A DNA stretch of 61,661 bases from an uncultured Blautia sp. (GCA_900542045.1 UQMI01000017.1:1-61661); one strand, 5' to 3'; shown: positions 14,200 through 23,651, counted from the first letter of the stretch. Notes: generated by a model not told the origin, from the letters alone. A program made the numbers and translations.

Positions 14200-15540
14200 T
14201 TAACCTCCAATCCTTGCCCGGACAGCCTCCACCAGTGCTGACTGGCTGACATCCTTTTTCTCTAAAGCCCGCATGATATCCTCATCTATGGTTCCCCTGG
14301 TCAGGATGTGATGAACCACCACTGTGTGTTCCTGCCCCTGCCGCCACAGACGGTCATTCATCTGTTGGTATAACTCCAATGACCAGGTCATGGAAAACCA
14401 CACAAGCGTAGAACCTCCGCTCTGCAGGTTCAGGCCATGTCCGGCAGAAGCCGGATGGATCAGCGCCACCGGAATCTTCCCGGTGTTCCAATCTGCGATA
14501 TCCTCCGGTGTATCAATATCCCTTATCTGAAACCGTTCATGGATACGGTCATAGTCGTGACGGAACCAGTAAGCGATCAGCATAGGCTTCCCATTAGCCG
14601 CCTCAATCAGATCTTCCAGGGCATCCAGTTTCCGGTCATGGAGCAGGAGAACTTTCCTCTCTTCCCCGTACACCGCTCCATTTGCCATCTGCTGCAGCTT
14701 ATTCGACAGAGCCGCCGCATTAGCTGCATCCAGTTCTTCCCCGTTTAGGGATAAGACCATCTCCTGGGAAAACCGGCTGTACGCTTTCTGCTCTTTTGCG
14801 TTCATTTCCACAAACACTTGGTTATCAATCCGCTCTGGCATATCCAGGTAATCTACAGCCTTCATGGAGATGCAGATGTCAGAGATCAAAGCATAGATGG
14901 CCTCTGCTGCTCCTTCTTTTGGTTTATAGGAATAAATGATTTCCCGGTTCCGCTTATCCGGCACGAAGAACCGATCCCGGAAACCACCGATAAAACGCCC
15001 CAGCCTCTTTCCCATATCCAGCACATACATTTCCGGCCACAGATCCATTAAGGAATTCGGCGCAGGCGTTCCGGTAAGCCCCACAATCCTTCCCACTTTT
15101 GGCCGCACAGCTTTCAGAGCTTTGAACCTTTGGGACTGATGGGACTTAAAGCTGGACAATTCATCCACAATGACCATATCAAAATTCCATGGAGTATTTT
15201 TTGTCAGCCACACCAGGTTTTCCCGGTTGATGATATACACACTGGCTCTTTTCTGAAGAGCTGCTCTGCGTTCAGCCGCACTGCCAAGTACCCGGACAGC
15301 GTTAAGGCCGGTAAGATGCTCCCACTTTTCAATTTCCTGTTTCCAGACCGTCTCCGCCACACGCTTCGGAGCGATGATCAGCACACGCCCACTATCAAAA
15401 GAGTCCAGGACCAATTCCCACAATGCCGTCAGGGTTACTACAGTTTTTCCCATCCCACAATCCAGCATCAGGCAGCAAACTGGATGTTCCAGGATAAACT
15501 CTGTGGCGTAAGCCTGATAGTTATGTGCATTGTATTTCAT
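14200..15540 (-). CDS. SNF2-like DEAD/DEAH helicase
   Basis: A 446-residue phage helicase of superfamily 2 starting MKYNAHNYQAYATEF. It has Walker A LDCGMGKT (about residues 27-34), motif Ia LIIAPKRVAETVW, the DEXX box MVIVDELSSFK, motif III GLTGTP and the C-terminal motifs HPASAGHGLNLQSG and QMNDRLWRQGQ. It likely remodels DNA or protein-DNA complexes during replication. GGAGGGATTCTGG precedes the ATG at 15540, inside the end of the VRR-NUC gene. It belongs to the replication operon. Confidence 0.92.
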   Translation of the reverse strand: MKYNAHNYQAYATEFILEHPVCCLMLDCGMGKTVVTLTALWELVLDSFDSGRVLIIAPKRVAETVWKQEIEKWEHLTGLNAVRVLGSAAERRAALQKRASVYIINRENLVWLTKNTPWNFDMVIVDELSSFKSHQSQRFKALKAVRPKVGRIVGLTGTPAPNSLMDLWPEMYVLDMGKRLGRFIGGFRDRFFVPDKRNREIIYSYKPKEGAAEAIYALISDICISMKAVDYLDMPERIDNQVFVEMNAKEQKAYSRFSQEMVLSLNGEELDAANAAALSNKLQQMANGAVYGEERKVLLLHDRKLDALEDLIEAANGKPMLIAYWFRHDYDRIHERFQIRDIDTPEDIADWNTGKIPVALIHPASAGHGLNLQSGGSTLVWFSMTWSLELYQQMNDRLWRQGQEHTVVVHHILTRGTIDEDIMRALEKKDVSQSALVEAVRARIGG

Positions 15541-15802
15541 CCAGAATCCCTCCAATCTTTTCGATGCAATCCAAACAATAGACTCGAAACCCCATATCCC
15601 GGAGCTGCCTGACCCGGAACTCCTGTAAGGGTCTCATCTTTTTCCCAGGAGCCTTTACTTCCACAAAAGCCAGCCTTCCACCAGGGAACAACACCAAGCG
15701 GTCCGGCACCCCATCCAAACCGGGAGACACGAACTTTACAGCCCATCCGCCCCGGCGTTTTGCCTCAATTCTCAGCTTTTCCTCTACCTTTGATTCCCTC
15801 AC
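15521..15802 (-). CDS. VRR-NUC domain nuclease
   Basis: A 93-residue stand-alone VRR-NUC nuclease of the PD-(D/E)XK superfamily. Motifs are SPGLDGVPDRLVLFPGG and AFVEVKAPGKKM, with catalytic Asp, Glu and Lys. Phage VRR-NUC proteins are predicted Holliday-junction or flap nucleases. The start is GTG with AAAGGAGGAG upstream. It overlaps the helicase gene by 20 nt, a pairing usual in phage replication modules. Confidence 0.9.
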   Translation of the reverse strand: MRESKVEEKLRIEAKRRGGWAVKFVSPGLDGVPDRLVLFPGGRLAFVEVKAPGKKMRPLQEFRVRQLRDMGFRVYCLDCIEKIGGILDEIQCT

Positions 15803-15914
15803 ACGGCTCCTCCTTTCTGGAACAAGGGAACGAGCGGAACATAAAATCCCTATACACGCGCGTATATACGCACACCCTATTCCCTCTCTCTATAAACAAC
15901 TTAAAAATTGCCTT

Positions 15915-18302
15915 TTATACATTTGATGTTCCACCTGTTCCTTGTTCCGGCGGCACCATGGCTCTCTGCTTGCCGTAGATTGCAAAATGGCACGTACCCG
16001 TTTTGGTTCCTGGGTATTTCTTCCAGCCGATCCGGTTCATGATGGATGTCAGTTCATAAGAGTCCGTTTTCTTCATCGCAGACGGATCTCTTCCAAAACA
16101 TTCACACCAGATTTCCATGTTGCATACCTTCGTCCGGCGCACGGTACCTACACGGCCACCGCTTCCAAACTCACTACCGTTTAGAAAATTCCTTCTGTCA
16201 AAGATGGACATTCCATCCCAGTCATCCGGCAGCAGCTTTTCCAGATACGTCCGTACCAGGCCTTCCCGGTCATCCACCTCCATTGCATCCGATTGTTCCT
16301 TGATCGCCAGCTTGGCGTCTTCCCCTTCCAGGTACAGCTTTTCTCCCCGCTGATAGATCAATAAAGCCTCTGCCCAGATCTGCTGGACGATCTCCTCGGT
16401 AATCTCCCACGCATGCTTCTCACTTTCCCCGCTAATGCGGACAGGCCAGAATCTCCGGTTTCCTGTGATATCCCGCAAAAAGCCGTTCTCATTATTGGTG
16501 GAACCCACAATGATACACTGCCGGGGATGGCTTTCTACATTGGTGCCATAACTGGCACGGTACTTATCATCCACACGGGAGATAAACGATTTGATAGTTT
16601 CCACATCGGTCTTTTTCATCCCGGCCAACTCTCCAAGTTCCAGAATCCAATAACCCTGCAGCTTCTCCGGTCCGGACTTATCCCTCATATCGGTTACCGC
16701 CAGACTGTCTGAAAACCACGGACCTGCCAGCTTGGCAAATAAGGTGGACTTCCCGATTCCCTGCGGTCCGTTCAAAATCAGGACGGAGTCAAACTTGGTT
16801 CCCGGCTGATAAATCCGGGCAATGGCGGCAACCAGTGTTTTCCGTGTAACCGCTCTGGTATAACTGCTGTCCTCTGCGCCAAAGTAATCCACCAGAAGGC
16901 ATTCCACACGGGGAACCCCGTCCCAGGCAGGCAGATGCTCCAAGTATTCCTGGATAGGATGATAGGCCCGCTCCGCTGCCACTGCCAGGATAGCCGGACG
17001 CATTTTCGTTGGGGAATACAGACCGTACACCTTATTCAGATACACCGCCAGAGCCGCATCATCCGTATCGTTCCATCCCTCTTTCATCTGTTTCCATGGC
17101 AGTTCCCCTCTGGCGTCAATGCCATCCCGGTGCTTATTGAACGCCATACTCTGCAAATGTTCGTCATGCCGAAGGATCAGCACATAGTTTCCGATGTCCT
17201 CCACTACTTTTCCGTTCTTGTCGATATTCAGATGCTTCTGCCAGTCTGCATCATCAAACTCGGCGCTGGCTGCCTCCAATCGCTCCCGGCCAAGGGTTTC
17301 CCGGACATTCTCATCCTGGGAGGCAAATTCCTGCATAGCCTTAAACGAAGGAAGTTTTGTGGGGAGAGTATCCTCATCTGCCTTTCCATCCAGTTCGCCA
17401 AACTTGTGCAGGCGCACCACATCAAAAGCGTTCATCAGCTTTCCGCAGGCCGGGTCCGTGGCATGGTGGCTGTAAGCAAATTTTCCTTCATACAGTACGA
17501 CTCCCGCCTGGGAGTCTGCCGGAACGTAATCATAACGCCCCGGCATAGTGCTATGCTGATATACGTCTGGAAGGAACGTATCAATCGCATCTTCGATAGC
17601 GTAGGTCCGGCAGAATGCGCCCACCAGTCCCGGCTTTTTCAGCGGATCTGCCTGCTTTTTAATCTCCCGCTGTACTATCTTTTCCTGTCGTTTCGATACC
17701 GGCCATTCAGCCGAGTTACGCCAATCTTTGTATCTGGAAAGCACAGTATCCGGATCGAGCAGACTGCCTTTGACCTCCCGATAGATAAACTCCCCATCCG
17801 CAGAGGTGGAAGGCCAGTACATGAGGCGGCTCGGCTCATAGGTGGTATCGTCAAACATCTCACTCCCTACATCCTCAGCGACTTTACGGGATACTGCCAT
17901 ATACTCATCCGGCGTCACTTCACGGGAGAGCGGAATGATCAGACGGAACCTTGGTTTCTCTGGTGTGCTTTTATGAGTGGAATACAGATAACATTGAAAA
18001 GAGAAAAACATCTCCAACTGCTCCGCAATATCCGCAGCCGCATAATCCATATCCAGGGTAAGCGCTGACCGGGACAGGACATTCTCCTTTTTTCTCCTTC
18101 CATCCTTTAAGCGTCCCATAACAAAACCGCCCACATCTTTAATAGCATCCTGTTTTGCCTTGGACATCTTTTTATACTGCGCTACCGTTTCTGAGGTTCT
18201 TTTGGTTACGGATATCCGAGCGATAAAATCCTCCAGTTCCATCTCCTGTCCGTTCCAGATCTTATCCATCCGGGAATTTCCCGTAGAAACATACAACTTC
18301 AT
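15915..18302 (-). CDS. VapE-family primase/helicase
   Basis: A 795-residue phage replication protein starting MKLYVSTGNSRMDK; the ATG at 18302 follows TTGGAGGTGGACGAG. The N-terminal 200 residues look primase-like (LTLDMDYA, YSTHKSTPEKPRFRLIIPLSR). The C-terminal half is the VapE (virulence-associated E) ATPase with Walker A NGPQGIGKS near 511-519, Walker B YWILELGEL near 552 and a sensor VGSTNNENGFLRD. It should unwind and prime DNA at the phage origin. The gap of 112 nt after it is AT-rich with a CGCG-centred dyad and no gene. Confidence 0.92.
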   Translation of the reverse strand: MKLYVSTGNSRMDKIWNGQEMELEDFIARISVTKRTSETVAQYKKMSKAKQDAIKDVGGFVMGRLKDGRRKKENVLSRSALTLDMDYAAADIAEQLEMFFSFQCYLYSTHKSTPEKPRFRLIIPLSREVTPDEYMAVSRKVAEDVGSEMFDDTTYEPSRLMYWPSTSADGEFIYREVKGSLLDPDTVLSRYKDWRNSAEWPVSKRQEKIVQREIKKQADPLKKPGLVGAFCRTYAIEDAIDTFLPDVYQHSTMPGRYDYVPADSQAGVVLYEGKFAYSHHATDPACGKLMNAFDVVRLHKFGELDGKADEDTLPTKLPSFKAMQEFASQDENVRETLGRERLEAASAEFDDADWQKHLNIDKNGKVVEDIGNYVLILRHDEHLQSMAFNKHRDGIDARGELPWKQMKEGWNDTDDAALAVYLNKVYGLYSPTKMRPAILAVAAERAYHPIQEYLEHLPAWDGVPRVECLLVDYFGAEDSSYTRAVTRKTLVAAIARIYQPGTKFDSVLILNGPQGIGKSTLFAKLAGPWFSDSLAVTDMRDKSGPEKLQGYWILELGELAGMKKTDVETIKSFISRVDDKYRASYGTNVESHPRQCIIVGSTNNENGFLRDITGNRRFWPVRISGESEKHAWEITEEIVQQIWAEALLIYQRGEKLYLEGEDAKLAIKEQSDAMEVDDREGLVRTYLEKLLPDDWDGMSIFDRRNFLNGSEFGSGGRVGTVRRTKVCNMEIWCECFGRDPSAMKKTDSYELTSIMNRIGWKKYPGTKTGTCHFAIYGKQRAMVPPEQGTGGTSNV

Positions 18303-18329
18303 CTCGTCCACCTCCAACTACTGTTTCTC

Positions 18330-18737
18330 TCATTCATAGCCTGCCACCTCCCGGAGCAGTGCCAAGTTCCCCTGTGTCCGGCGCAGGAGCCGCCTTGCCT
18401 CTTTCATCCGTGCCTCCCAATACTGCCGCTCCTCCTTTTTGCTTTCTCTCAATGCTCTGCTGGAAAAAATCTGTATCTGCGTCTGGTATTTCTGCTCCTT
18501 TTGTCTCAGGCACCGGGCGATCTTTTCTTTATCCTTTGAGGAAGAATACCGCCTCACGAGCCGGAAGAACTTTTTCGCTTTTTCCTGGGTGCAGGGAAAG
18601 AAACAAAAAAGCTGTATATCCATAGATCCATTCGGGTAAGAAAGATGCAGGATCTTCTCCCCTTCCTCTACGTGACAGACCGCCAAGTGTGCGGTGGGAT
18701 CGTGATATCCTTCTGCGTTATACCTGCTGATTCCCAT
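18330..18737 (-). CDS. Hypothetical phage protein, 135 aa
   Basis: Starts MGISRYNAEGYHDPTAHLAV; GGGAGGTGCAGCTT precedes the ATG at 18737. The first 60 residues are beta-rich (EKILHLSYPNGSMDIQLFCFFPC). The rest is a long, highly charged coiled helix (RRYSSSKDKEKIARCLRQKE). No family recognised. It lies between the polymerase and VapE genes and may act in replication. Confidence 0.65.
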   Translation of the reverse strand: MGISRYNAEGYHDPTAHLAVCHVEEGEKILHLSYPNGSMDIQLFCFFPCTQEKAKKFFRLVRRYSSSKDKEKIARCLRQKEQKYQTQIQIFSSRALRESKKEERQYWEARMKEARRLLRRTQGNLALLREVAGYE

Positions 18738-18751
18738 AAGCTGCACCTCCC

Positions 18752-20710
18752 TTAATCCTTCTTGTAGAATTCCGTTTCAAATCCGTCTGCTTTCAGCGGC
18801 AGACCTTCTGCCCATTCTGGGGCGACTGCCATGATACGGTTGACTTCCTCTACGGAACCCTGCCCGATGGGAACTTCACAGATAGCCTCATCGTGGCAGT
18901 GCATCACAACCGGGTATCCTGCTTCCTCCAAACGCAGCAGGGCAAGAGCAAGCAGATCACGGGCTGTCCCCTGCACAATGTTCTCCACACACTTTGCGCC
19001 GTAAGTTTCCAGCCGTTCCCATTTTCTCCCTGTTCCGACTCCTTCATAGGTGATCGCCTCTCCACCAAATCGGTTCTCTCCCATGCGTGGTTTTGCATAG
19101 GCAAGCCGCCTGCCGGAAGGAAGCTGGATAAATAAGATACCACTTTGATATTCAAATCTGAGCTTTCCCACCTGAGTCGGAACATGCTGTTTCACACAGG
19201 TCTTTGCCGCACGGTCTACCTCCCACCAAAATTGAACAATCCGGGGATTCGCCTGTCTCCAGGCATCCACCAGAGGCTGCAGTTCTTCTTCCTTTACTCC
19301 CATCCGGACAGCGCCCATCGACTTCATGGCACCAACAGAGCCGCCATAACCGCACGCCAGTTCCGCCTGTTTTCCTTTCTGCCTCAGTTCCCCATTGATT
19401 CCATGCTTTTCTACCGGAACGCCAAACATCTGGGAGGCCGAGGCGCAATAGATGTCTCCACCCTGTGTAAAGGTATCAAGCCTCCACTGTTCTCCTGCAA
19501 ACCAGGAAAGCACTCTGGCTTCGATAGCAGAAAAGTCTGACACAATAAAACGGCAGCCCTTCTTTGGTACAATAGCTGTCCGGATCAGTTCAGACAACAC
19601 ATTCGGGACACTGTCATAGAGCATCTCTAAAGCATCAAAATTTCCAGACTGCACCAAAGCACGGGCAGTTTCCAGATCCGGAAGATGATTCTGTGGAAGA
19701 TTTTGAACCTGCAGGAGTTTTCCTGCATATCTGCCGGTTCTCGATGCGCCGTAAAACTGGATCAGCCCCCGTCCCCGGCTGTCCCGGCAGACCAGGTTTT
19801 CCATGGCTGTGTATTTTTTGACGCTGCTCTTCGCAAGTTCCTGTCTGAGAGAAAGCACTTTTCTCACATCTCCATCTGTATCCGGCAATAAATCCTGCAC
19901 TGCATTCTTTGACAGGGAGTCCAACTCTACACCCCGTTCCCACAGCCAATCCCTAAGCTGCAACACAGAATTGGGATTTTCCAAACCTGTGATCTCTCGT
20001 GCCTGCCGCAGATAAAATTCCCGGTATTGGTTGTCACATTGGACAGCTCTATGGGCCAGTTCCATATCCAGTGCCACACCCCGGTCATTAATCTTCTGAT
20101 CCAGACAGTAATTTCTCCACTCATTTTCCGGTACCGGGAACCGGGATAACTTCTTCTGGATCTCCATCTCGGTTTCTACATCCCGCAGGTTATAGGATTT
20201 AAACCGTTCCCACTTTGTCCAATCATGCTCCGGCAGGTTCCGTGTCCTGCCACCGTTCACTTTGGTAGCTTTGCATGGAACGCAAAAGTACCGGATGAGA
20301 TCTTTCCCCTCTGTCAGTTTCTGCTTTTCCAAACCAAGAACCGTACCAACTCCGGCCAGGGACATTGGCAGCCCCAAGGTAGCAGACCAGATCATTGTGC
20401 AATGCCAGGAGACAGGATCTAAGTATTCCCCTGTGGGCATTCCCAGAAAACGTGACAGGCAGATGCGCTCAAACTGTGCATTAAATGCCCATTTCATTAC
20501 CGTAGGATCGGATATGGCTTTTCGAATCTCCTCCGGGAGATTCTCCCCACAGGCCAGATCCACCACCCGGACCGGGCTGCCATTTACGGAATAGCCAAAC
20601 AGAAGGATTTCAAAATCCTCGGACTCCGCATATCGGTAAACTCCGCTTTTTCCCAAATCCACACTGCTGAATGTCTCTATATCCACAGACAAAAATCGTA
20701 TTTGTTCCAT
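18752..20710 (-). CDS. Phage DNA polymerase, family A
   Basis: A 652-residue replicative polymerase. The N-terminal 3'-5' exonuclease starts with the DIETFSS motif (near residue 10) and continues with FNAQFERICL and YNLRDVETEMEI. The polymerase part shows SDFSAIEARVLSWF (motif A), RQKGKQAELACGYGG (O-helix with the nucleotide-binding Arg and Lys) and MHCHDEAICEVP (motif C). There is no 5'-3' exonuclease domain. I chose the second of two ATGs because GGAGG is better spaced to it. It should copy the phage genome together with VapE and DUF2815. Confidence 0.95.
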   Translation of the reverse strand: MEQIRFLSVDIETFSSVDLGKSGVYRYAESEDFEILLFGYSVNGSPVRVVDLACGENLPEEIRKAISDPTVMKWAFNAQFERICLSRFLGMPTGEYLDPVSWHCTMIWSATLGLPMSLAGVGTVLGLEKQKLTEGKDLIRYFCVPCKATKVNGGRTRNLPEHDWTKWERFKSYNLRDVETEMEIQKKLSRFPVPENEWRNYCLDQKINDRGVALDMELAHRAVQCDNQYREFYLRQAREITGLENPNSVLQLRDWLWERGVELDSLSKNAVQDLLPDTDGDVRKVLSLRQELAKSSVKKYTAMENLVCRDSRGRGLIQFYGASRTGRYAGKLLQVQNLPQNHLPDLETARALVQSGNFDALEMLYDSVPNVLSELIRTAIVPKKGCRFIVSDFSAIEARVLSWFAGEQWRLDTFTQGGDIYCASASQMFGVPVEKHGINGELRQKGKQAELACGYGGSVGAMKSMGAVRMGVKEEELQPLVDAWRQANPRIVQFWWEVDRAAKTCVKQHVPTQVGKLRFEYQSGILFIQLPSGRRLAYAKPRMGENRFGGEAITYEGVGTGRKWERLETYGAKCVENIVQGTARDLLALALLRLEEAGYPVVMHCHDEAICEVPIGQGSVEEVNRIMAVAPEWAEGLPLKADGFETEFYKKD

Positions 20711-20736
20711 CATATCCTCCTTCCCTGACTATGTAG

Positions 20737-20760
20737 CAGGCGGCAGTCTCCTGCCGCCTG
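20737..20760 (-). other. Perfect 10-bp hairpin between DUF2815 and polymerase genes
   Basis: CAGGCGGCAG (20737-20746), a 4-nt loop and CTGCCGCCTG (20751-20760). There is no T-run, so it may be an mRNA processing or stability element or an inefficient terminator that lowers polymerase expression relative to DUF2815. Confidence 0.6.
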
Positions 20761-20768
20761 TGTTCCTG

Positions 20769-21311
20769 TCAAGAGAGGAAATCCTCATCTGCTTCTGCCT
20801 CAAAATCATCTGCCGCACGGGTCTTTCCACCCAGAGGTTCCCCGTCACGCAGCTTCTGGATATTGCCAAGCCCGGCAGCAATGCCACGGTTTCCGTTGGC
20901 TGAAAATCCATAAAAGGTAACACTGATCCTTCCGTAACACCCGGAATATACCTCGGACTGGTTTAAAATCGGCTGTACCTGAGCGTCTACAATCTCCGGA
21001 GCCTGTCGGCTGTTGGCATTGAAGAAATAACACCCTGCGTATGCCTCGTCCTCCGGCCGGTCAATATCTCCGTCACGCAGAGGCAGCTTTAAGTTCGCAG
21101 GAATCTTCCCGCCCCACTTGGAAACAGAATCTTTCTTCGCCTGTTCAATGGCGGCTTTGATCTGCTCGATGGTCTTTGTATCCGATTTTGGAATAATAGC
21201 CGATACACTGTACTTCGGTTCCCCTCCGTTGATCGCATCCGGCTCCCAACAATGAAGGTAGGAAAAACGGCAGGGTACAATAACTTTTGTTTTATTCTGT
21301 GAATTGCTCAT
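20769..21311 (-). CDS. DUF2815 family (single-stranded DNA-binding-like) protein
   Basis: A 180-residue protein of the DUF2815 family, commonly encoded beside family A polymerases in phages of Bacillota and thought to bind single-stranded DNA. Typical segments are RFSYLHCWEPD, KYSVSAIIPKSD, YAGCYFFNANS and SGCYGRISVTFYGFS; the acidic tail (DDFEAEADEDFLS) resembles that of SSB. AGGAGTAAGAG precedes the ATG. It lies 4 nt after the DUF2800 gene. Confidence 0.88.
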   Translation of the reverse strand: MSNSQNKTKVIVPCRFSYLHCWEPDAINGGEPKYSVSAIIPKSDTKTIEQIKAAIEQAKKDSVSKWGGKIPANLKLPLRDGDIDRPEDEAYAGCYFFNANSRQAPEIVDAQVQPILNQSEVYSGCYGRISVTFYGFSANGNRGIAAGLGNIQKLRDGEPLGGKTRAADDFEAEADEDFLS

Positions 21312-21314
21312 CTC

Positions 21315-22442
21315 TTACTCCTCCTGAAAATCCGCTGCAGCGGTTGTTTTATGAATAGCTTCCCGTTTGTCCGATTCCGGTACCAGAGTGATCTTCCCCT
21401 GGGGCTTGTACACATAGGGTCCCAGGATCGTGGCAAACTTCTTTTTCCCCATCAGTCGCTCCATTTCAGAAATGCCGATCAGGGATCGTTTGAAGATGTC
21501 TGTATACCCGGCTGCACTGGCGGCGGCGATTACTTCCTGCTCATCGGTATACTTCCGATTGCTTCGCCCTTCTACCAGCTTGAATCCTTTCCACTCTTTC
21601 CCATGGGTTACTGCTTCATCCTGGGCATAGGCATATACATCTGCTGCCCACTTGGAAAGTTCATCTGCCACCTTCAACACTTCCCCAATCTCCTCATCGG
21701 ATAACGTGGGCGGTGGAGCGAACTCCTTCTGTGCCAGTTTCAGGAAAGATTCTGCCCTTGCCCGGCAGGTGTTTCTCGCCTTACAGAACCGGCACCAGTC
21801 CCCTGCAGCATACTCACCCTCTCCAGCCAGAGCCATCGCTCCCTTTGGACGGAGAACTTCTTCTCCCCAGGCTTTCAGCTTTTCAGCTTCCAACTCCCAG
21901 GAACTTAAGATTTCAAGCCTTGGCTGTACAATCGTCATCTCAACCGTTTCGATGTCATAGAGCATCTCCGCAATCAGAAGTACCCCCAAGCCGTAGATCA
22001 TTAGCTGCGGATTTTCCTGTGCATAGACCGGAACCCCTCTTCCTAATTTCAGATCAATGATATGAACCTTTTTCTCGGTCACGATCATCATATCGGCGGT
22101 TCCAAAACACTCTGACACATACTCTGACACATCCACACGCTGCTCCACAGAAAAGATCGGAGTGGCACACTCCCGTTTCGCTGCTTCCACCTGTTCGATC
22201 ACATAAGCCACATATTCATCCACGGCTTCCAAAAGATCATCCGAGTAGTAATCCGATACAGGTCTCTTTGTCCTCTGCTTCAGATACTTTTTAATGAGGT
22301 GCTCCGCCAGAGCATGTCCGGCAGACCCTTCGGCCGCATAGATGCTCTCCTCATCTGCGAACTGCTCCTCAAGGCGCAATGCCGGAGGGCAATTCAAGTA
22401 ACGCTTACTGGCAGACGGGGAAAAGCGGGCATGCGCACCCAT
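21315..22442 (-). CDS. DUF2800 RecB-like nuclease with Fe-S-type cysteines
   Basis: A 375-residue phage nuclease. The PD-(D/E)XK core is seen in CFGTADMMIVTEKKVHIIDLKLGRG, preceded by EGSAGHALAEHLI. A cysteine motif near residue 220 (WCRFCKARNTCRARAE) suits an iron-sulfur cluster as in Cas4/AddB-like nucleases. Family members work in phage recombination or end processing. The ATG at 22442 overlaps the preceding stop as TGATG. It is part of the early operon. Confidence 0.88.
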   Translation of the reverse strand: MGAHARFSPSASKRYLNCPPALRLEEQFADEESIYAAEGSAGHALAEHLIKKYLKQRTKRPVSDYYSDDLLEAVDEYVAYVIEQVEAAKRECATPIFSVEQRVDVSEYVSECFGTADMMIVTEKKVHIIDLKLGRGVPVYAQENPQLMIYGLGVLLIAEMLYDIETVEMTIVQPRLEILSSWELEAEKLKAWGEEVLRPKGAMALAGEGEYAAGDWCRFCKARNTCRARAESFLKLAQKEFAPPPTLSDEEIGEVLKVADELSKWAADVYAYAQDEAVTHGKEWKGFKLVEGRSNRKYTDEQEVIAAASAAGYTDIFKRSLIGISEMERLMGKKKFATILGPYVYKPQGKITLVPESDKREAIHKTTAAADFQEE

Positions 22443-22759
22443 CACAGTGCCTCCGCTTCTTTCAGAAGCATCGGATAATCCTCTGGTTTTACTCCAGACA
22501 GCTTTCCTGCATCATATTTCATCAGCAGAGCCTTGACCTCACGTGTTTTCCCATCCTGGGATTTTGCTGCTAAAACTGCACGGACATCTTCAATGGAGAT
22601 CTGTTGTTGCTGCTCCTGTTTTGCCATATCTTCTTGCCGATTGTCCTTCTTCCCAGTTTCCTCTGGTGCAGAACTTTCTGCGCCCGTTTTCACCATCTCA
22701 CGGATACTGTCAGCTACAACCAGCAGCCCATCCGCAATCTTCAATAATTCCTCGTTCAT
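22442..22759 (-). CDS. Small phage protein, 105 aa
   Basis: Starts MNEELLKIADGLLVVADSIREM; AGAAAGGAGCGCAGGCAG precedes the ATG at 22759. The middle is a charged Gln/Glu/Lys linker. The C-terminal 50 residues form a small helical domain (SIEDVRAVLAAKSQDGKTREVKALL) of a kind found in phage recombination operons. Function unknown. It overlaps the preceding DUF4406 gene by 4 nt. Confidence 0.7.
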   Translation of the reverse strand: MNEELLKIADGLLVVADSIREMVKTGAESSAPEETGKKDNRQEDMAKQEQQQQISIEDVRAVLAAKSQDGKTREVKALLMKYDAGKLSGVKPEDYPMLLKEAEAL

Positions 22760-23097
22760 CTGCCTGCGCTCCTTTCTGAAAAGTTCCCGTCTGCACCGGA
22801 GAAATAGCGTGTAAGAATTCCATGCCGTACGGCATAGGAAATTTCCCGGAGCATGCCTTCGCTCATTCGCTCTCCAAATACCCATATTTCCCGGCACTGC
22901 AGCATCAGCGATAATCCCATCTCCATCCCGGCCATCCGCTCCTGCTCCTTTTGCTCGTCCAAAAACTGCGGGAAATACAGATGCGGTACTACCGGAAAAA
23001 ATCCTCTATCATAGGCAAACCGGGCATACTGCCTTGCCAGGCGGATATTTTCTTCCTCGTTTCCCCGGAAGGGACTGCAAATAAATATTCGTTCCGT
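22756..23097 (-). CDS. DUF4406 protein with probable ACG start
   Basis: The protein runs TERIFICSPFRGNEEENIRLA to ISYAVRHGILTRYFSG and belongs to the DUF4406 family (nucleoside 2-deoxyribosyltransferase-like fold). The frame is closed by a TGA three codons upstream of an ACG, and no ATG, GTG or TTG precedes the conserved IFICSP strand. A good ribosome binding site, GGAGGTG, lies about 8 nt before that ACG at 23097, exactly where ATG is expected. Either ACG is used or the gene lost its start. The next possible standard start (TTG at 22962) would remove the nucleotide-binding strand. Confidence 0.7.
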   Translation of the reverse strand, partial: TERIFICSPFRGNEEENIRLARQYARFAYDRGFFPVVPHLYFPQFLDEQKEQERMAGMEMGLSLMLQCREIWVFGERMSEGMLREISYAVRHGILTRYFSGADGNFSERSAGR

Positions 23098-23112
23098 ATC
23101 CTTTCACCTCCG

Positions 23113-23451
23113 TCACTTGACATTGACCAAAGCGAACTCAGAAAGGATGCTGTTCATGGTAGCGAGGTCCTCCCCGGAAAGCTGTTGTGCAAGTTTCCTT
23201 AAAAGTTCCTTCTGTTCCGGTTTCAGATATTTACGTCCGACATAATATCCATCCGCCACCCGGACGCCTCCGCCATACCTGCCCCGCATACTTTCTATAG
23301 GGTAGGCACATGACAGTTCTTCGATATCATAACGGATCGTCCTGCGGCTCACACCGAATTCCTGCGCCAGGTTATCTATCGTCTCCTGTCTGCGTTTGCA
23401 GAGGACTTCAAGAATGGCTTCCCGGCGTTCATTCGGCCGAAGTCCCGTCAT
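23113..23451 (-). CDS. HTH transcriptional regulator (DeoR/HTH_11-like)
   Basis: A 112-residue protein starting MTGLRPNERREAILEVLCKR with GGGGGTGAGGTAC upstream of the ATG at 23451. Residues 8-55 form a winged helix (TIDNLAQEFGVSRRTIRYDIEEL) of the DeoR/HTH_11 type; no ligand domain follows. It is the first gene of the early replication operon, behind a strong hairpin in its leader, and may control that operon. Confidence 0.8.
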   Translation of the reverse strand: MTGLRPNERREAILEVLCKRRQETIDNLAQEFGVSRRTIRYDIEELSCAYPIESMRGRYGGGVRVADGYYVGRKYLKPEQKELLRKLAQQLSGEDLATMNSILSEFALVNVK

Positions 23452-23492
23452 GTACCTCACCCCCTTTCGCCTTGATGGGTACATCTTAAAAG

Positions 23493-23521
23493 TTAAAGGG
23501 GCAAGGTTATTGCCCCTTTAA
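23493..23521 (-). promoter_or_regulatory. Perfect 12-bp hairpin in the leader of the replication operon
   Basis: TTAAAGGGGCAA (23493-23504) and TTGCCCCTTTAA (23510-23521) with a 5-nt loop, 40 nt before the HTH start codon. A short T-rich stretch follows on the minus strand. It could be an attenuator or an operator dyad. A TTGACA lies further upstream near 23561 but no clear -10 is seen. Confidence 0.55.
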
Positions 23522-23651
23522 AAAATTTCCTGCAACTTTTTTGAAGCTCTTTCATCGTTGTCAAGGAGGCAAGGGGCGGCACCACAAAAATTAACACCTT
23601 ACAGGGGATCATTCATTTCACCTTCGTTCCAATATCCGCAAAAAGGGTAAA

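Noticed and set aside
16935..18068. Long plus-strand open frame of 377 codons opposite the VapE gene
   Set aside because: It lies wholly within the antisense of a clear VapE gene, has no domain and is rich in His, Arg and Cys as antisense frames are.
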